Shown piece by piece: positions 54,766-64,000 of a stretch of DNA of 64,000 nucleotides. This stretch comes from Lentisphaera profundi (GTDB taxonomy: Bacteria; Verrucomicrobiota; Lentisphaeria; Lentisphaerales; Lentisphaeraceae): positions 1,922,001-1,986,000 of the forward strand of contig NZ_CP117812.1 of the NCBI RefSeq assembly GCF_028728065.1, given 5' to 3'. The position numbers and the translations under genes are program-made. Each line of letters begins with the position of its first letter. The stretch's first letter is position 1. The notes beneath the pieces are model-generated. The model made no database searches. It had not been told where the DNA came from and saw only the letters and a program-made list of their open reading frames with translations.

Positions 54766-55686
54766 ATGTCTTCACACCCCAGCCCCGATCAGGAAGTCAC
54801 CATTGGTACACACAATGGCTTTTTTCATGCCGACGACTGTCTTGCTGTGGCCGCATTGACAATGATTTACACGAAACACAAAATCATCCGCTCACGCGAC
54901 AAACAAATCTTAGCAGAATGTGACTTTTTAGTTGATGTCGGAGGCATCTACGACGAGGACTGCAATCGTTTTGATCATCACTTCTCTAATGGACCTGCTT
55001 ATGACGATGGTCTTCTCATGTCATCTTTTGGTTTAGTTTGGCAAAAATTTGGTCTTCAAATCGCGGGCCATCCCGAAATCGTGGTAAACATCAAAAATTC
55101 ACTCGTACGCCCAGTCGACGCCGCTGATAATGGTGTGGCGATTCATTGTCGCCAAAGAGGCGCCCCCGAAGTTAACATGCTCTCTCTCTCGGCAGTTCTT
55201 GCCGTAATGAACCCTTCTTCTATTGATCAAGCCGATGATGTCTTTTTAGAACAAGTCATTTGGTGTCGACGCTTAATTGGTCGATTCATTGACAACTCAA
55301 GACAAAGAATTGAATCGAGAGAAATGGTTCGCCATGCTTTTGCTTATGCAGAAAAGAAAAATACCAACTTCATGGAGTTGCCAGGGTCAATGAAATGGGA
55401 AGAAGCCCTTTACTCACTAGACCGCTCTCATAAAATATTTTTCGTTGTTTTCCCACACAACAATCAATGGTACTTACGTTGCGTAAGTCGCACTCCTCAC
55501 AGCTACACCCCACGCAAACGACTCCCCTCTGAATGGGCAGGTCTAAGAGATGATGAATTCTCCCGTGTTTTAGGAATCAAAGATGGCGTATTCTGCCATC
55601 ATGCTGCCTTTGTCTGCGCTGCAAAATCTCGACAGTCCATTCTTCAGGTAGCTGAAATGGCACTCGCTTACTCTCACGTACACTAG
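54766..55686 (+). CDS. MYG1/UPF0160-like predicted hydrolase
   Basis: 306 aa. The N-terminus IGTHNGFFHADDCLAVAAL and FDHHFSNGP carry the His/Asp metal ligands of the DHH-related MYG1 family, and AADNGVAIHCRQRGAPEVNML and LPGSMKWEEALYSL follow the family order. Eukaryotic MYG1 is an RNA exonuclease; bacterial members are less characterised. Directly upstream of cobQ with 7 bp between stop and start, so cotranscribed. Confidence 0.85.
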   Translation: MSSHPSPDQEVTIGTHNGFFHADDCLAVAALTMIYTKHKIIRSRDKQILAECDFLVDVGGIYDEDCNRFDHHFSNGPAYDDGLLMSSFGLVWQKFGLQIAGHPEIVVNIKNSLVRPVDAADNGVAIHCRQRGAPEVNMLSLSAVLAVMNPSSIDQADDVFLEQVIWCRRLIGRFIDNSRQRIESREMVRHAFAYAEKKNTNFMELPGSMKWEEALYSLDRSHKIFFVVFPHNNQWYLRCVSRTPHSYTPRKRLPSEWAGLRDDEFSRVLGIKDGVFCHHAAFVCAAKSRQSILQVAEMALAYSHVH

Positions 55687-55693
55687 TCATTCA

Positions 55694-57106
55694 TTGAGAA
55701 ATATCGCAATCCTTGGAACCGCATCTGATGTCGGTAAAAGTTTATGCACAGTTGCCTTGTGTCGAATTTTCAAAAGAAAAGGCTTAAACGTTTCCCCCTA
55801 CAAAGCCCAGAATATGTCCAATAATAGCTATGTGACTATTACTGGTGGTGAAATGGGTCGCGCCCAAGTTCTACAAGCAGAAGCTGCGGGTCAAATACCT
55901 TCTGTGCACATGAATCCCGTACTCCTAAAACCTTCATCAGAAATCGCTGCACAGGTCATTTTACAAGGTAAAGTCTTATCCAATCAAAATGCGAGTGAGT
56001 ATTTTAACGATACTTCCGCTATACGCGCTAAAGCTTATCAAAGTTTAGCTCTTATACAACAAAAACATGAAGTCATCATTATTGAAGGCGCAGGCTCATG
56101 TGCCGAAGTGAACCTTCGGGATCGTGACTTTGTCAATTTTGATACCGCTCATGAAGCTGATGCTGATGTTTATATTGTTGCCGATATTAATCGAGGTGGT
56201 GTTTTTGCTCAGATCATTGGCACCATGGCCATCCTCAACAAAAAAGACCGCGCACGAGTAAAAGGCTTTATCATTAATCAATTCCGTGGCGATATAAATC
56301 TTTTCACTGATGGCGTGAAATATATCGAGCAACAAACAAAACTCCCCGTATTAGGTGTTATCCCCTACTTAAATAAACTCGAACTTGATTGCGAAGATGG
56401 CCTGAGCCCCGAAATTAAGATCGAGCCTTCAGAAGATTTAAGCCCTGATAAAGTCACGATTGCGATTCTTCTTTTTCCGCATTTATCTAACTTTAGCGAC
56501 TTTCGAGTCCTCGATAATGATCCTCAAGTTCAAGTCCACTACCTCAGTAAAGTTTGCTCTTTAAAGGACTATGATTTAATCATCCTCCCCGGATCCAAAA
56601 ATGTCCCTCGCGATCTTGTGTATGCTCACGAATGGAGCGCGGAGCTAAAATCCTATCAGGGTAAAATATTTTCCATTTGCGGTGGCATGCAAATATTGGG
56701 TGAAAGCATCGCTGATCCCCATGGAATTGAAGATAAGCCTAGCACTCATAAAGGCTTAGGACTCATCCCACTAAAAACTGAATTACACAGCACAAAAATA
56801 ACTCAGCAGACTTCATTTAACGAAAATATTTTTAATTCAAAAGTTTCAGGCTACGAAATCCATCATGGCCATAGTCAACATACTACAAATGAATCCTCAT
56901 ATTTCTGTGAAGAAATAAAAGATGGCATCATCCATGAAAATATCATTGGGACTTATCTTCATGGGGTTTTCGACTCTAGCGATTTTCGCAAAGCTTTTTT
57001 CCGATCTATTAAGCCAGAGTATCGTACCACTCCTGTGAGCCTTGATCCCATAGATCGCTTAGCAGATCATTTTGAAAAACATCTCGACCTGACAAAGTTC
57101 AGATAG
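55694..57106 (+). CDS. cobQ: Cobyric acid synthase (CobQ/CbiP)
   Basis: Glutamine amidotransferase that amidates adenosylcobyrinic a,c-diamide at four positions to form adenosylcobyric acid. ILGTASDVGKSLCTVALCRI (P-loop-like), the signature SPYKAQNMSNNSYVT, GRAQVLQAEAAG and NPVLLKPSSE, and the class I amidotransferase triad with nucleophile Cys in FSICGGMQILGE and His in GTYLHGVFDS. Length 470 aa. The start is TTG at 55694; no ATG fits. With bluB and cobO it indicates cobalamin synthesis or salvage, though the other pathway genes are not here. Confidence 0.93.
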   Translation: MRNIAILGTASDVGKSLCTVALCRIFKRKGLNVSPYKAQNMSNNSYVTITGGEMGRAQVLQAEAAGQIPSVHMNPVLLKPSSEIAAQVILQGKVLSNQNASEYFNDTSAIRAKAYQSLALIQQKHEVIIIEGAGSCAEVNLRDRDFVNFDTAHEADADVYIVADINRGGVFAQIIGTMAILNKKDRARVKGFIINQFRGDINLFTDGVKYIEQQTKLPVLGVIPYLNKLELDCEDGLSPEIKIEPSEDLSPDKVTIAILLFPHLSNFSDFRVLDNDPQVQVHYLSKVCSLKDYDLIILPGSKNVPRDLVYAHEWSAELKSYQGKIFSICGGMQILGESIADPHGIEDKPSTHKGLGLIPLKTELHSTKITQQTSFNENIFNSKVSGYEIHHGHSQHTTNESSYFCEEIKDGIIHENIIGTYLHGVFDSSDFRKAFFRSIKPEYRTTPVSLDPIDRLADHFEKHLDLTKFR

Positions 57107-57165
57107 ATACTTGTTTTTCTCTGTACAAAAACTAGCTTCATAAAACTAAACCAAGAGATAAAGAA

Positions 57166-57552
57166 ATGAATTTCCCAAAGCCACACCAAGGACTTAAAGA
57201 CTTTCACGTTGGTGATGAAGTGAAGCGCTTAGGCTTCACCCTCCCCGAAGAATCTTTCTATGAAGTTATTGAGCCCGAAAAGCACTTAGTCCGCAGCTTG
57301 GTCACCGGAGAAGAAGTAGAATTGAGCGGAAGTTACTTTCTAAAATTAGAGGAAGCAGAACTCTTGCCAAGTGAGACAGTAGATTTAGAAGACGCTAAAA
57401 TTGGAGAAATTTATTACCATGCCTACACTGGAATTAGCTATCAAGTGGCACAGCTACAATCAAACGCGGATACTGTGACCATGATTAATTTAGAAAGTGG
57501 TGATCACAGCCTCTTTCCACGTTTCGCTAATTCCCAATTCTATAAAATCTAA
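57166..57552 (+). CDS. Small protein of unknown function
   Basis: 128 aa, soluble, acidic and beta-rich. The two halves may be repeats of a small barrel: FHVGDEVKRLGFTLPEESFYEVIEPEKHLVRSLVTGEEVELSGSYFLKL against LEDAKIGEIYYHAYTGISYQVAQLQSNADTVTMINLESGDHSLF. Both keep a G-D/E-x-x...Y-x-V pattern and end in an aromatic residue. AAGAGATAAAG serves as ribosome site. It lies 60 bp after cobQ. I recognise no family. Confidence 0.65.
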   Translation: MNFPKPHQGLKDFHVGDEVKRLGFTLPEESFYEVIEPEKHLVRSLVTGEEVELSGSYFLKLEEAELLPSETVDLEDAKIGEIYYHAYTGISYQVAQLQSNADTVTMINLESGDHSLFPRFANSQFYKI

Positions 57553-57559
57553 ATGGCCT

Positions 57560-58558
57560 TTACTTAACTTGGCAATTATAAAGATAGTTAAGATCTCCAC
57601 CACGATGAAAACCTTCGAGGCGAATTTTGTCACCTTTTGAATAGCGAGCTAATCTTCTCGTCTGCTCTTTGGAAAACTTACAATAAATATACTCGTAACT
57701 TCTTCTAATGGTAACACTTGCTTCACCACTGGCCTCTATACTCATATCATAAATCTCATCTCGAAAAGACAGCTTCTGTTGCTTATATTTATCATCAGCT
57801 TTAATCATATCTTTTTTATAAGCATCAACAACTCTACCCAAATCCACTTTCATAGCTTTTCGATCAGCAAATTTTTCTAAGACCTTTAATTCAGCTACAT
57901 CTAATTGTCTTTCATCATCTGATAATTTTGCTTTAATATTAATTTTATCTCCATGACGTAGGCCCTCAAAATCTTTTAAAGTATCTTTTGCATAATAAAT
58001 ATAAAATGAAGAATCTTTAACTCTAAAATAGGTATAATTTGTCCCACTGAAACTCGAGTAATACGAATAATTATTTTGGAGCGGATAATAACCCGTTAGG
58101 TTCAATATTTTACCTTTATATTTCTCTCTACATTGATGCAGGTTATCAAGCTCTCCGGCAAACTCCTTAAATGACATCTCGGGTGTACTGAGAGCCTTTC
58201 CTGCGAGAGTCTTGTCATCTAACGATTTAAAGACACAGGACCTAAGCATAGAGGAACTACCGTAGACTGAGACTTCAACAGTCACACTATTACCATTCAC
58301 TAGCTCGGGACTTTTTAATTCTTCGGGTTTCAATTGCAGTAAATATGTTTTACCAAATTTTGATCCATCTTTCAAATACACTTTAGTACGGCTCGTCACT
58401 TTCTTATCTGTGAAAAATAGTTTTCCTTGAGTTATAACTCGCTTACCCGAGAACTTAGTTTGATTCGCCTTTAAATCTGCTAGACTGACCATAATAGTCG
58501 CATCAGCCGCCATCACTTTAATGAGACAGAGCATTAGGCTCATAATAATAAATTTCAT
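57560..58558 (-). CDS. Secreted protein with OB-fold (tRNA_anti-like) domains
   Basis: About 332 aa from the ATG at 58558 (another ATG lies four codons upstream), with a signal peptide (FIIMSLMLCLIKVMA). The C-terminal part (VVDAYKKDMIKADDKYKQQKLSFRDEIYDMS through YCKFSKEQTRRLARYSKGDKIRLEGFHRGG) matches the tRNA_anti-like family of secreted OB-folds. Two earlier segments, GKRVITQGKLFFTDKK and GKILNLTGYYPL ending in GDKINIKAKLSDDERQ, look like further OB copies. Function unknown; such proteins are periplasmic. Confidence 0.7.
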   Translation of the reverse strand: MKFIIMSLMLCLIKVMAADATIMVSLADLKANQTKFSGKRVITQGKLFFTDKKVTSRTKVYLKDGSKFGKTYLLQLKPEELKSPELVNGNSVTVEVSVYGSSSMLRSCVFKSLDDKTLAGKALSTPEMSFKEFAGELDNLHQCREKYKGKILNLTGYYPLQNNYSYYSSFSGTNYTYFRVKDSSFYIYYAKDTLKDFEGLRHGDKINIKAKLSDDERQLDVAELKVLEKFADRKAMKVDLGRVVDAYKKDMIKADDKYKQQKLSFRDEIYDMSIEASGEASVTIRRSYEYIYCKFSKEQTRRLARYSKGDKIRLEGFHRGGDLNYLYNCQVK

Positions 58559-58669
58559 CTCTTTCCTCACTTAAATTTGAAATATCAAAGCCACATTACT
58601 TAGCATATCAAAACTGACAACTAGCTCTGTGTGAAAAAGATGTAAACTCTATTTATTTACGTAAGTAAA

Positions 58670-61600
58670 TTATAGATTACGTCTGAGGAGGCCTTGAGAA
58701 GGCTTACAAATTATCAATAATCCTGCTATAAAGCCTAGTAATAAGACCATGATTTTTAAGAATCCATAAGGCTTCTCAAGTTCTTTACTTTCAAACTGAG
58801 CATGGAGTTTAATGATTAAAGGTTTATTTTTTTCAACCATCATTTCTCGCTTAAATTCTAACTGACTTCCATGCATCGGTAAACTTAGCTCTAAAGGCTG
58901 TACACGCTTACGCGCGGCTTTCTGCCTAGAAAATATTTTTTCTCCGATAACTCCCAAGGCAGCAGAATCATTATCCTGTAGCTCATGAACTGTTTTCGAT
59001 ACATCCGCTGCCGTATAATTTTTATTAAATTTCAGATCCTTACCAGTCAATACCAAATTGCTCCTCCTGTTAGCAATCGCCATTTGAGCTTGATTACGCC
59101 ATAATTTATTCAGCTGCATACGTGCATCTTCCTGCTTGCCCTTATCACCTAAACTTTCCTCTACTGCTTTTTCAAGTTGCGCTCGCGCCTCTACATTGAG
59201 TCCTTTTTTACTCAAAACTAATCCCTCTCTGATCCTACTCCCCGCCTGAATCTGTGATCTCCCTAGAAAACTATTCTGTTTCACAAGCTCGGCCGCACTT
59301 ACCAAGTTTGTTAACTTGTAAGAGCTCAAATACTTCATGTTTCCGGAGAATTCCGTATAATCCCCGTGCTCAGGTAGATATAAATTCCAAGCAATATTAT
59401 TTAATGGCAAGTCAAAGGCTGGCCCCTTAAACTCTTCAAAATTCATTTTTTCTTCGGGCTCAGTAATGTACAAAACCTTCAATTCGATCTCTGCTTGAAG
59501 CAAACTGTCTGGTCGTCCTTTGAGAGGAATTAAAATTTGCTGATCTCGCAAAACAGGCCTTACCGCGACGCCATTAATAATCACATTCATTAAACGCGAC
59601 TTCTTCGGCAAGACCATTTTTAAATACGGCTTTGTTCCCGTATCCATTTTCATAATAAGCTGAGAAACCTGTGAAGCATCTACGCCCACCTGTGTCGTTA
59701 AATTCACACTTTTGACTTCCGCAGGCAAACTATCCGCCAAGGACTTCTCATCAAACTCTATCGCCATCTGTCTCTTCTGAGAAAAAACTCTAAAACAAGC
59801 TCTCGAGCTCGCTAAATCTGCTGGTGAGCGCACACTATCAAACTCCCGAAAATCAATCTGTTTAAAGCCTTGTAAGCCTTCATATTTCAAGGCCACATTT
59901 GAGGGCGCAAACAAAACTAAATGGCCCGATTGACGCGAGGCTCCGTCGAGATAAACTGATGACATTTCTAAAGAGCTATCCTTAACAGAAACTTGCCAAG
60001 TAATTTCAAAACTCAGTTTTCCTATTTGCGGACTTAGCAAATCGAGTTCCCAATGCTTTTTATCGATTTCTCTTAACTGAGCAATATTTTTACCGCGAAT
60101 ATTCAAATTCTCTAGATTTTGATCACTCGTGAACTTAAGTACTTTAATCGGTGCGTGCTCCACCACCAAGTCGACCCCCATCATCCCTTTCAACAAATCA
60201 TCTTCCAGCCTCATAGTTTGCATAAAAGTGAGCTCTGTACTGGCACTAAGTTTTCGAGTTTTAAGGCCGAGTTCCCAATTTGACTTTAAGAGACGCACCA
60301 ACTGACTTCCATCTTCCTGCATAGAGCTGGTCGACGTGCTCTCACTACTGACAATATCAAGACCAAATCCTTTCTCTGCAGACAGTCTCAAAACCCCCGA
60401 ATGACGATTTTCGTCTAATAGTACTACGCGAGGCACTTCTGCTAGTGAAGGTATTTCAGCAACAATTTTCACTAAGCGTAATTGCACTTGAACTTGTCCG
60501 AAAATCTTCTGATCAAAATACAGACTTAATAACTGATCTTGAACCCCTTTTTCCGCATCCCAATAAGATAAATTTTTGCATTGAACGTTCTCAACTTCAT
60601 AATCTTTTGGAAGCTTAAAATCTAATTGAAACACCCCTCGACGCTTAACTTTTACCTGCAAGGTCGAATTCAGACTCAAGCGAGAAGAAGATAAATGAAA
60701 ATGATGATCTCCATAAAGGTCAAGCTCCGCTTCTACTTTGGCTAATTGTAAATTCATGCTGAGCCCTTTTGAACTGAATTGCCATGCAGATAACTCTGAC
60801 TCATTTTCAGTGGGGATATCGATCAGTGGTCGACCTGCTAATTTTCGACAATTGCTGAAGTCTGCAACTCGCATCGCAACTCCTGGCTGAGAAGCCACTA
60901 AGATACGCCCCCTAACTGAGCGCGCCCCTTCAAGTCGTGCTAATTCAACTTTCACTTTTTGCGGAAGTCGCAAATCCGTTCGTCGACTAATGATTTTGAA
61001 TTTTAGATTTTTATCACTTTCGCTATTGAGAAAGATAACTTTAAGCTTCCTTGTCTTTGCATCGTAATCCCAAGTGATTTTTTTATTACTCGTCAAACTT
61101 TCAACTGATTCTAAATGCCAATCTTGGGGCATACTCAAGAATACCGAGGGTAAAATACCCGCTGTTAAACGCAGGCTTATCTCTTGTTCAACACTCAGCA
61201 AGCCTTCCTCGGCCATGAGCAAAACTTCTTGCTCCACATAAAAATCTGGTTTCGTTAATTCCTTATCCAGCCTTTCTCTTTGAAAAGTTGTCGGAAAGAT
61301 CCCTGGCAAAGTAAAGACACTCAGCCCCTCTTTATTTTCCGATGGAATCGCGTATGAACTCTTCGCACTCCAGTCAGCCCCCGCTAAGCTAAGCGTCACT
61401 CGACGAACAGATGCTCGCGGTAAAAATCCCCAATTAAAATTAATCAATTCTGTGAAATAGGCTTTCTCATTCTTTAAACGCGCCTTTGATTCCTTGCTAT
61501 AATGCGCCGCTTTTATTCGGTAGGAATAACGAAATTCTAATTTTTTCACGTCCTTTTTAAGTAGTAATACCATGGCTCCTGAAGCATTGAGTTTGATCTC

Positions 61601-64000
61601 GGCTAAGCTTTTATCATAGGACAAATCTTCAATCGTTGGTGAACTCACGGCACGATCTATAGATAAATGACTTGGGAATACTGGGATCAAATCAAATCTA
61701 TCCCCTTGAAGTCCTCGAAGTTGAGCTTTCACATCCACTTTCATCTCCGCTTCCAAATTTTTAAGTTCGACATCAACCTCAACATCGGAGAATATTTTAC
61801 TTTGGACAATAGGGATAAGGCATTCGCTTCTGAGTTCCTTACTCACATGAGTTTTTGCTTCTAGGCCTTGACCTACAGAGCAAAATAATAATAGCAACAG
61901 CGCATTAACAACTTTTCTCAGCCTGAAATACTTAGCCCAACGCCCCATAAACATCGCCACCCCCATACATAAAATCAGTGGTAAACTTATGAGAAAAACA
62001 AATTCTCCTACTTGCCAATTTTGAACTCCCAAACCAAAACAAACAAATGAAAATCCTAGGCAAATGCCCCAACGCTTGATGAAGGCTAGTACCAAAGCTG
62101 TCAAAGCAAGTAATAGGTAGATATAGTTCTTCAACGTAGCTTTTCCGGCCACAGGCTGATCATTAACATTACTAATACTTGATTTGATATAAGGACTCGC
62201 CATTTCTTTGAGCGACGTTCCTCTAAATGTATACACTTCTTGAGCAATGGCCATGCCTCGCTGAGGCATTATTTTTACTGATGAAAAATACGCCAAGGAG
62301 ATGAAAAAAACTGTCAGCACTAATACCACGCGCAAGAATGATAAACGTCCTTTCAAAGCGGGCAATGCATTGAGCGCAAAACACAGCAAGCTGACGACTA
62401 ATAAACTTAAATAATTGATCCTGCTTAAAACCATTTTACACTTGCCTAAAAAATCCAAGCCTCCACCTCGCTCATAATGTCCCTGAGGTAGAATATTACT
62501 ATCGATATCACTCAGCAAATACGATTGGGGCAAACTCAGCTCCCACTCAGAATGCAAGCTTACGGCATCCAAACTCGGCCCCTGTAGTGAAAGCTCCAAA
62601 TCTTTTGTCAAAGGATTTTTCTTTTCAGTCCAATTCATTTCAACTTTCAAAGGTTTATTCGGATCCGTATTGCGCTTCAAAGGAATCATTAAGAACTCAC
62701 CATCCGCAATGGGACGCACCTGCACGCCTTCCACTTTGCATCTACCCAAGTTACTCTCCTTAGGCAAGCGTACCGACAAAAACTGCTTATTGCGATTGCG
62801 AAGCATAAAAATGGCTTTGTGACTAATCGACCCATCTTCTGTAAGCGCACTTTTGATGGCACTACTAGATACTACATTGCCCATCAATTCGGAATCTTCC
62901 AAAGTCTGTACCTTCACTTTCACACGGTGCGGTGCCGCTGTATAGCGAAAGAGGCGAATCAATGGGTTTGAATGAAGAATCCTATAAGCCTCGGGAAGTT
63001 GATTTTCTTCGATCTCAAAAACAGAATCTAGGGATTCAAATGCACCACTACGAATCGTATTGGCACCACTTAAAGTAATGTAGCCGTTCTCACTCTCTGC
63101 ATTGAGTATACTTACTTCACCGCAGTCTAAATCTAGACCTTTTAATGTCGCCGGAAAATCATAACTAAGCAGAAGGTTATAATCCCCCATAATCCTTTTA
63201 TTTAAGCTGACTTCGTACTCCTCATCGGCAATCTTTTTTAATTGCGGGCGATGATCCCCGGTAATTTCAGGATTTTTAATTGTAGCAGGAATATATAAGC
63301 GAATACTATTGCTTGGAGCCGCTGAAATCTTCATTGTAAATAAGGCACTGACATAGACGGTATTTTCGCCTATGGAGTACATATGCAGTGCCTCTGCGCT
63401 AATTCTTGGCTTGAGTTTTTCTACTTTAAACTTCGTCTCCCAGCCACTTTTTCTAAACCTCCATGTCGAGAGTTGCCCCTTAAGCCTTTGTGCAAGAGCA
63501 TCTTTCGGGAGTCTCAAGAGTCCTTTACTTTCGATGAAATCTATAGAAAAACCCTTTGTCGCCGCGGTACTAATCACTCCTCGCTCAGATCGAACATTCA
63601 AACAAGTCACACTTGGATAAACAAGGCTCTCTTCCCACGAAGATACCGCGCGCTCCTGTTCGATACTTATGTTATGACTTCCTTTCACTTCTGCCAAGCG
63701 AGCATGTAACACCTTATGTGTACCCATATTTTCAATTTCGTAGGACGTCACTCCTTTCACCACAACGGGAATAAAATCACCCTTAATTAAAAATTTTATT
63801 TCACTTAAGGCTGCCTCACGTATATCTAACTTAAAACTAGATAAATGGCGTACTTCATTTTCATTAACCACTAAATCATGGAAAGTATTAACATCGACAA
63901 TGGGGCTTATTTCTTTCAGTTTCAGGTCCAATTTTACGGGTAAAGATGGATAAGAATAAAGATACGTGCCTTTGTTTTGCTTATGCTCAACACGAATCAG
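58670..64000 (-). CDS. Giant membrane protein of unknown function, 5' end missing
   Basis: At least 1776 residues; the frame is open to the window edge, 23 codons beyond the first TTG at 63931, so the start lies outside. The N-terminal about 500 residues are beta-rich and probably extracytoplasmic. A block of five or six membrane helices spans about residues 500-690 (SLLVVSLLCFALNALPAL; VVLVLTVFFISLAYFSS; YIYLLLALTALVLAFI; FVFLISLPLILCMGVAMFM; VVNALLLLLFCSVG). Then about 1000 beta-sandwich-rich residues follow and a final helix (FLKIMVLLLGFIAGLLIIC). Repeated terms such as LLRLSAEKGFGLDIV and VIINGVAVRPV / CKVEGVQVRPI suggest duplicated domains. No family recognised. Confidence 0.8.
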   Translation of the reverse strand: MIRVEHKQNKGTYLYSYPSLPVKLDLKLKEISPIVDVNTFHDLVVNENEVRHLSSFKLDIREAALSEIKFLIKGDFIPVVVKGVTSYEIENMGTHKVLHARLAEVKGSHNISIEQERAVSSWEESLVYPSVTCLNVRSERGVISTAATKGFSIDFIESKGLLRLPKDALAQRLKGQLSTWRFRKSGWETKFKVEKLKPRISAEALHMYSIGENTVYVSALFTMKISAAPSNSIRLYIPATIKNPEITGDHRPQLKKIADEEYEVSLNKRIMGDYNLLLSYDFPATLKGLDLDCGEVSILNAESENGYITLSGANTIRSGAFESLDSVFEIEENQLPEAYRILHSNPLIRLFRYTAAPHRVKVKVQTLEDSELMGNVVSSSAIKSALTEDGSISHKAIFMLRNRNKQFLSVRLPKESNLGRCKVEGVQVRPIADGEFLMIPLKRNTDPNKPLKVEMNWTEKKNPLTKDLELSLQGPSLDAVSLHSEWELSLPQSYLLSDIDSNILPQGHYERGGGLDFLGKCKMVLSRINYLSLLVVSLLCFALNALPALKGRLSFLRVVLVLTVFFISLAYFSSVKIMPQRGMAIAQEVYTFRGTSLKEMASPYIKSSISNVNDQPVAGKATLKNYIYLLLALTALVLAFIKRWGICLGFSFVCFGLGVQNWQVGEFVFLISLPLILCMGVAMFMGRWAKYFRLRKVVNALLLLLFCSVGQGLEAKTHVSKELRSECLIPIVQSKIFSDVEVDVELKNLEAEMKVDVKAQLRGLQGDRFDLIPVFPSHLSIDRAVSSPTIEDLSYDKSLAEIKLNASGAMVLLLKKDVKKLEFRYSYRIKAAHYSKESKARLKNEKAYFTELINFNWGFLPRASVRRVTLSLAGADWSAKSSYAIPSENKEGLSVFTLPGIFPTTFQRERLDKELTKPDFYVEQEVLLMAEEGLLSVEQEISLRLTAGILPSVFLSMPQDWHLESVESLTSNKKITWDYDAKTRKLKVIFLNSESDKNLKFKIISRRTDLRLPQKVKVELARLEGARSVRGRILVASQPGVAMRVADFSNCRKLAGRPLIDIPTENESELSAWQFSSKGLSMNLQLAKVEAELDLYGDHHFHLSSSRLSLNSTLQVKVKRRGVFQLDFKLPKDYEVENVQCKNLSYWDAEKGVQDQLLSLYFDQKIFGQVQVQLRLVKIVAEIPSLAEVPRVVLLDENRHSGVLRLSAEKGFGLDIVSSESTSTSSMQEDGSQLVRLLKSNWELGLKTRKLSASTELTFMQTMRLEDDLLKGMMGVDLVVEHAPIKVLKFTSDQNLENLNIRGKNIAQLREIDKKHWELDLLSPQIGKLSFEITWQVSVKDSSLEMSSVYLDGASRQSGHLVLFAPSNVALKYEGLQGFKQIDFREFDSVRSPADLASSRACFRVFSQKRQMAIEFDEKSLADSLPAEVKSVNLTTQVGVDASQVSQLIMKMDTGTKPYLKMVLPKKSRLMNVIINGVAVRPVLRDQQILIPLKGRPDSLLQAEIELKVLYITEPEEKMNFEEFKGPAFDLPLNNIAWNLYLPEHGDYTEFSGNMKYLSSYKLTNLVSAAELVKQNSFLGRSQIQAGSRIREGLVLSKKGLNVEARAQLEKAVEESLGDKGKQEDARMQLNKLWRNQAQMAIANRRSNLVLTGKDLKFNKNYTAADVSKTVHELQDNDSAALGVIGEKIFSRQKAARKRVQPLELSLPMHGSQLEFKREMMVEKNKPLIIKLHAQFESKELEKPYGFLKIMVLLLGFIAGLLIICKPSQGLLRRNL

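Overview
The window looks like chromosomal DNA of a low-GC bacterium of the PVC group, most likely Lentisphaerota (a Lentisphaera-like organism). This is inferred from paired DUF1592/DUF1588/DUF1585 cytochrome-like and DUF1552 Tat proteins, tandem secreted sulfatases, an ECF sigma factor abutting a Ser/Thr kinase, a long (504 aa) serine hydroxymethyltransferase and a giant multi-membrane protein. No phage, transposon or CRISPR array was seen, and I found no tRNA or rRNA gene.

Layout. 1-2271: 3' end of a DUF1592-type protein and a DUF1552 protein. 2322-6138 (minus): bluB, cobO, queG and tilS; the first three concern cobalamin or need it. 6388-12861 (plus): a complete RND efflux operon (outer-membrane lipoprotein, adaptor, pump) followed by its probable TetR regulator, which has a palindromic operator. 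12851-16951 (minus): a sigma-70 factor, a YgfZ-TPR fusion and a PhoD-like phosphatase. 16952-17339: a gene-free stretch with two related minus-strand hairpins. 17340-21089 (minus): a RecO-like gene, then rplQ, rpoA, rpsD, rpsK, rpsM and rpmJ (38 aa), with a good promoter. 21356-27737 (plus): lysA, an alpha/beta hydrolase and two tandem sulfatases. 27784-31039 (minus): a TPR/beta-barrel export protein and a glycosyltransferase broken by a frameshift. 31264-39596 (minus): lipoprotein, hemE, hemL, a SirB1-like gene, ilvH, ilvB, glyA, a Cys-rich mini-protein and an orphan receiver domain. 39741-46583 (plus): zinc-ribbon protein, clpC, two lipoproteins, ECF sigma factor and Ser/Thr kinase. 46498-51502 (minus): metalloprotease, dxs, tyrA, DUF3817 and ispH. 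51647-57552 (plus): mdh, ispE, coiled-coil protein, MYG1-like, cobQ and a small unknown. 57560-64000 (minus): an OB-fold-like secreted protein and the giant membrane protein, which runs off the window.

The most interesting item is the pair of hairpins at 17024-17100 and 17201-17270. Read on the minus strand, both have about 17-bp stems followed by U-tracts, as in intrinsic terminators. Their 34- and 30-nt loops are pyrimidine-rich and packed with CCUCC, and they share a 14-nt core. Loop 1 contains ACCUCCU, the anti-Shine-Dalgarno core of 16S rRNA. They lie just downstream of a ribosomal-protein operon and may be paired sRNAs that target ribosome binding sites, comparable in layout to the alphaproteobacterial Cuckoo RNAs. 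Other items are a sulfatase whose formylglycine motif lost its proline, a frameshifted polysaccharide synthase, a YgfZ-TPR fusion, and recO starting directly after a terminator.
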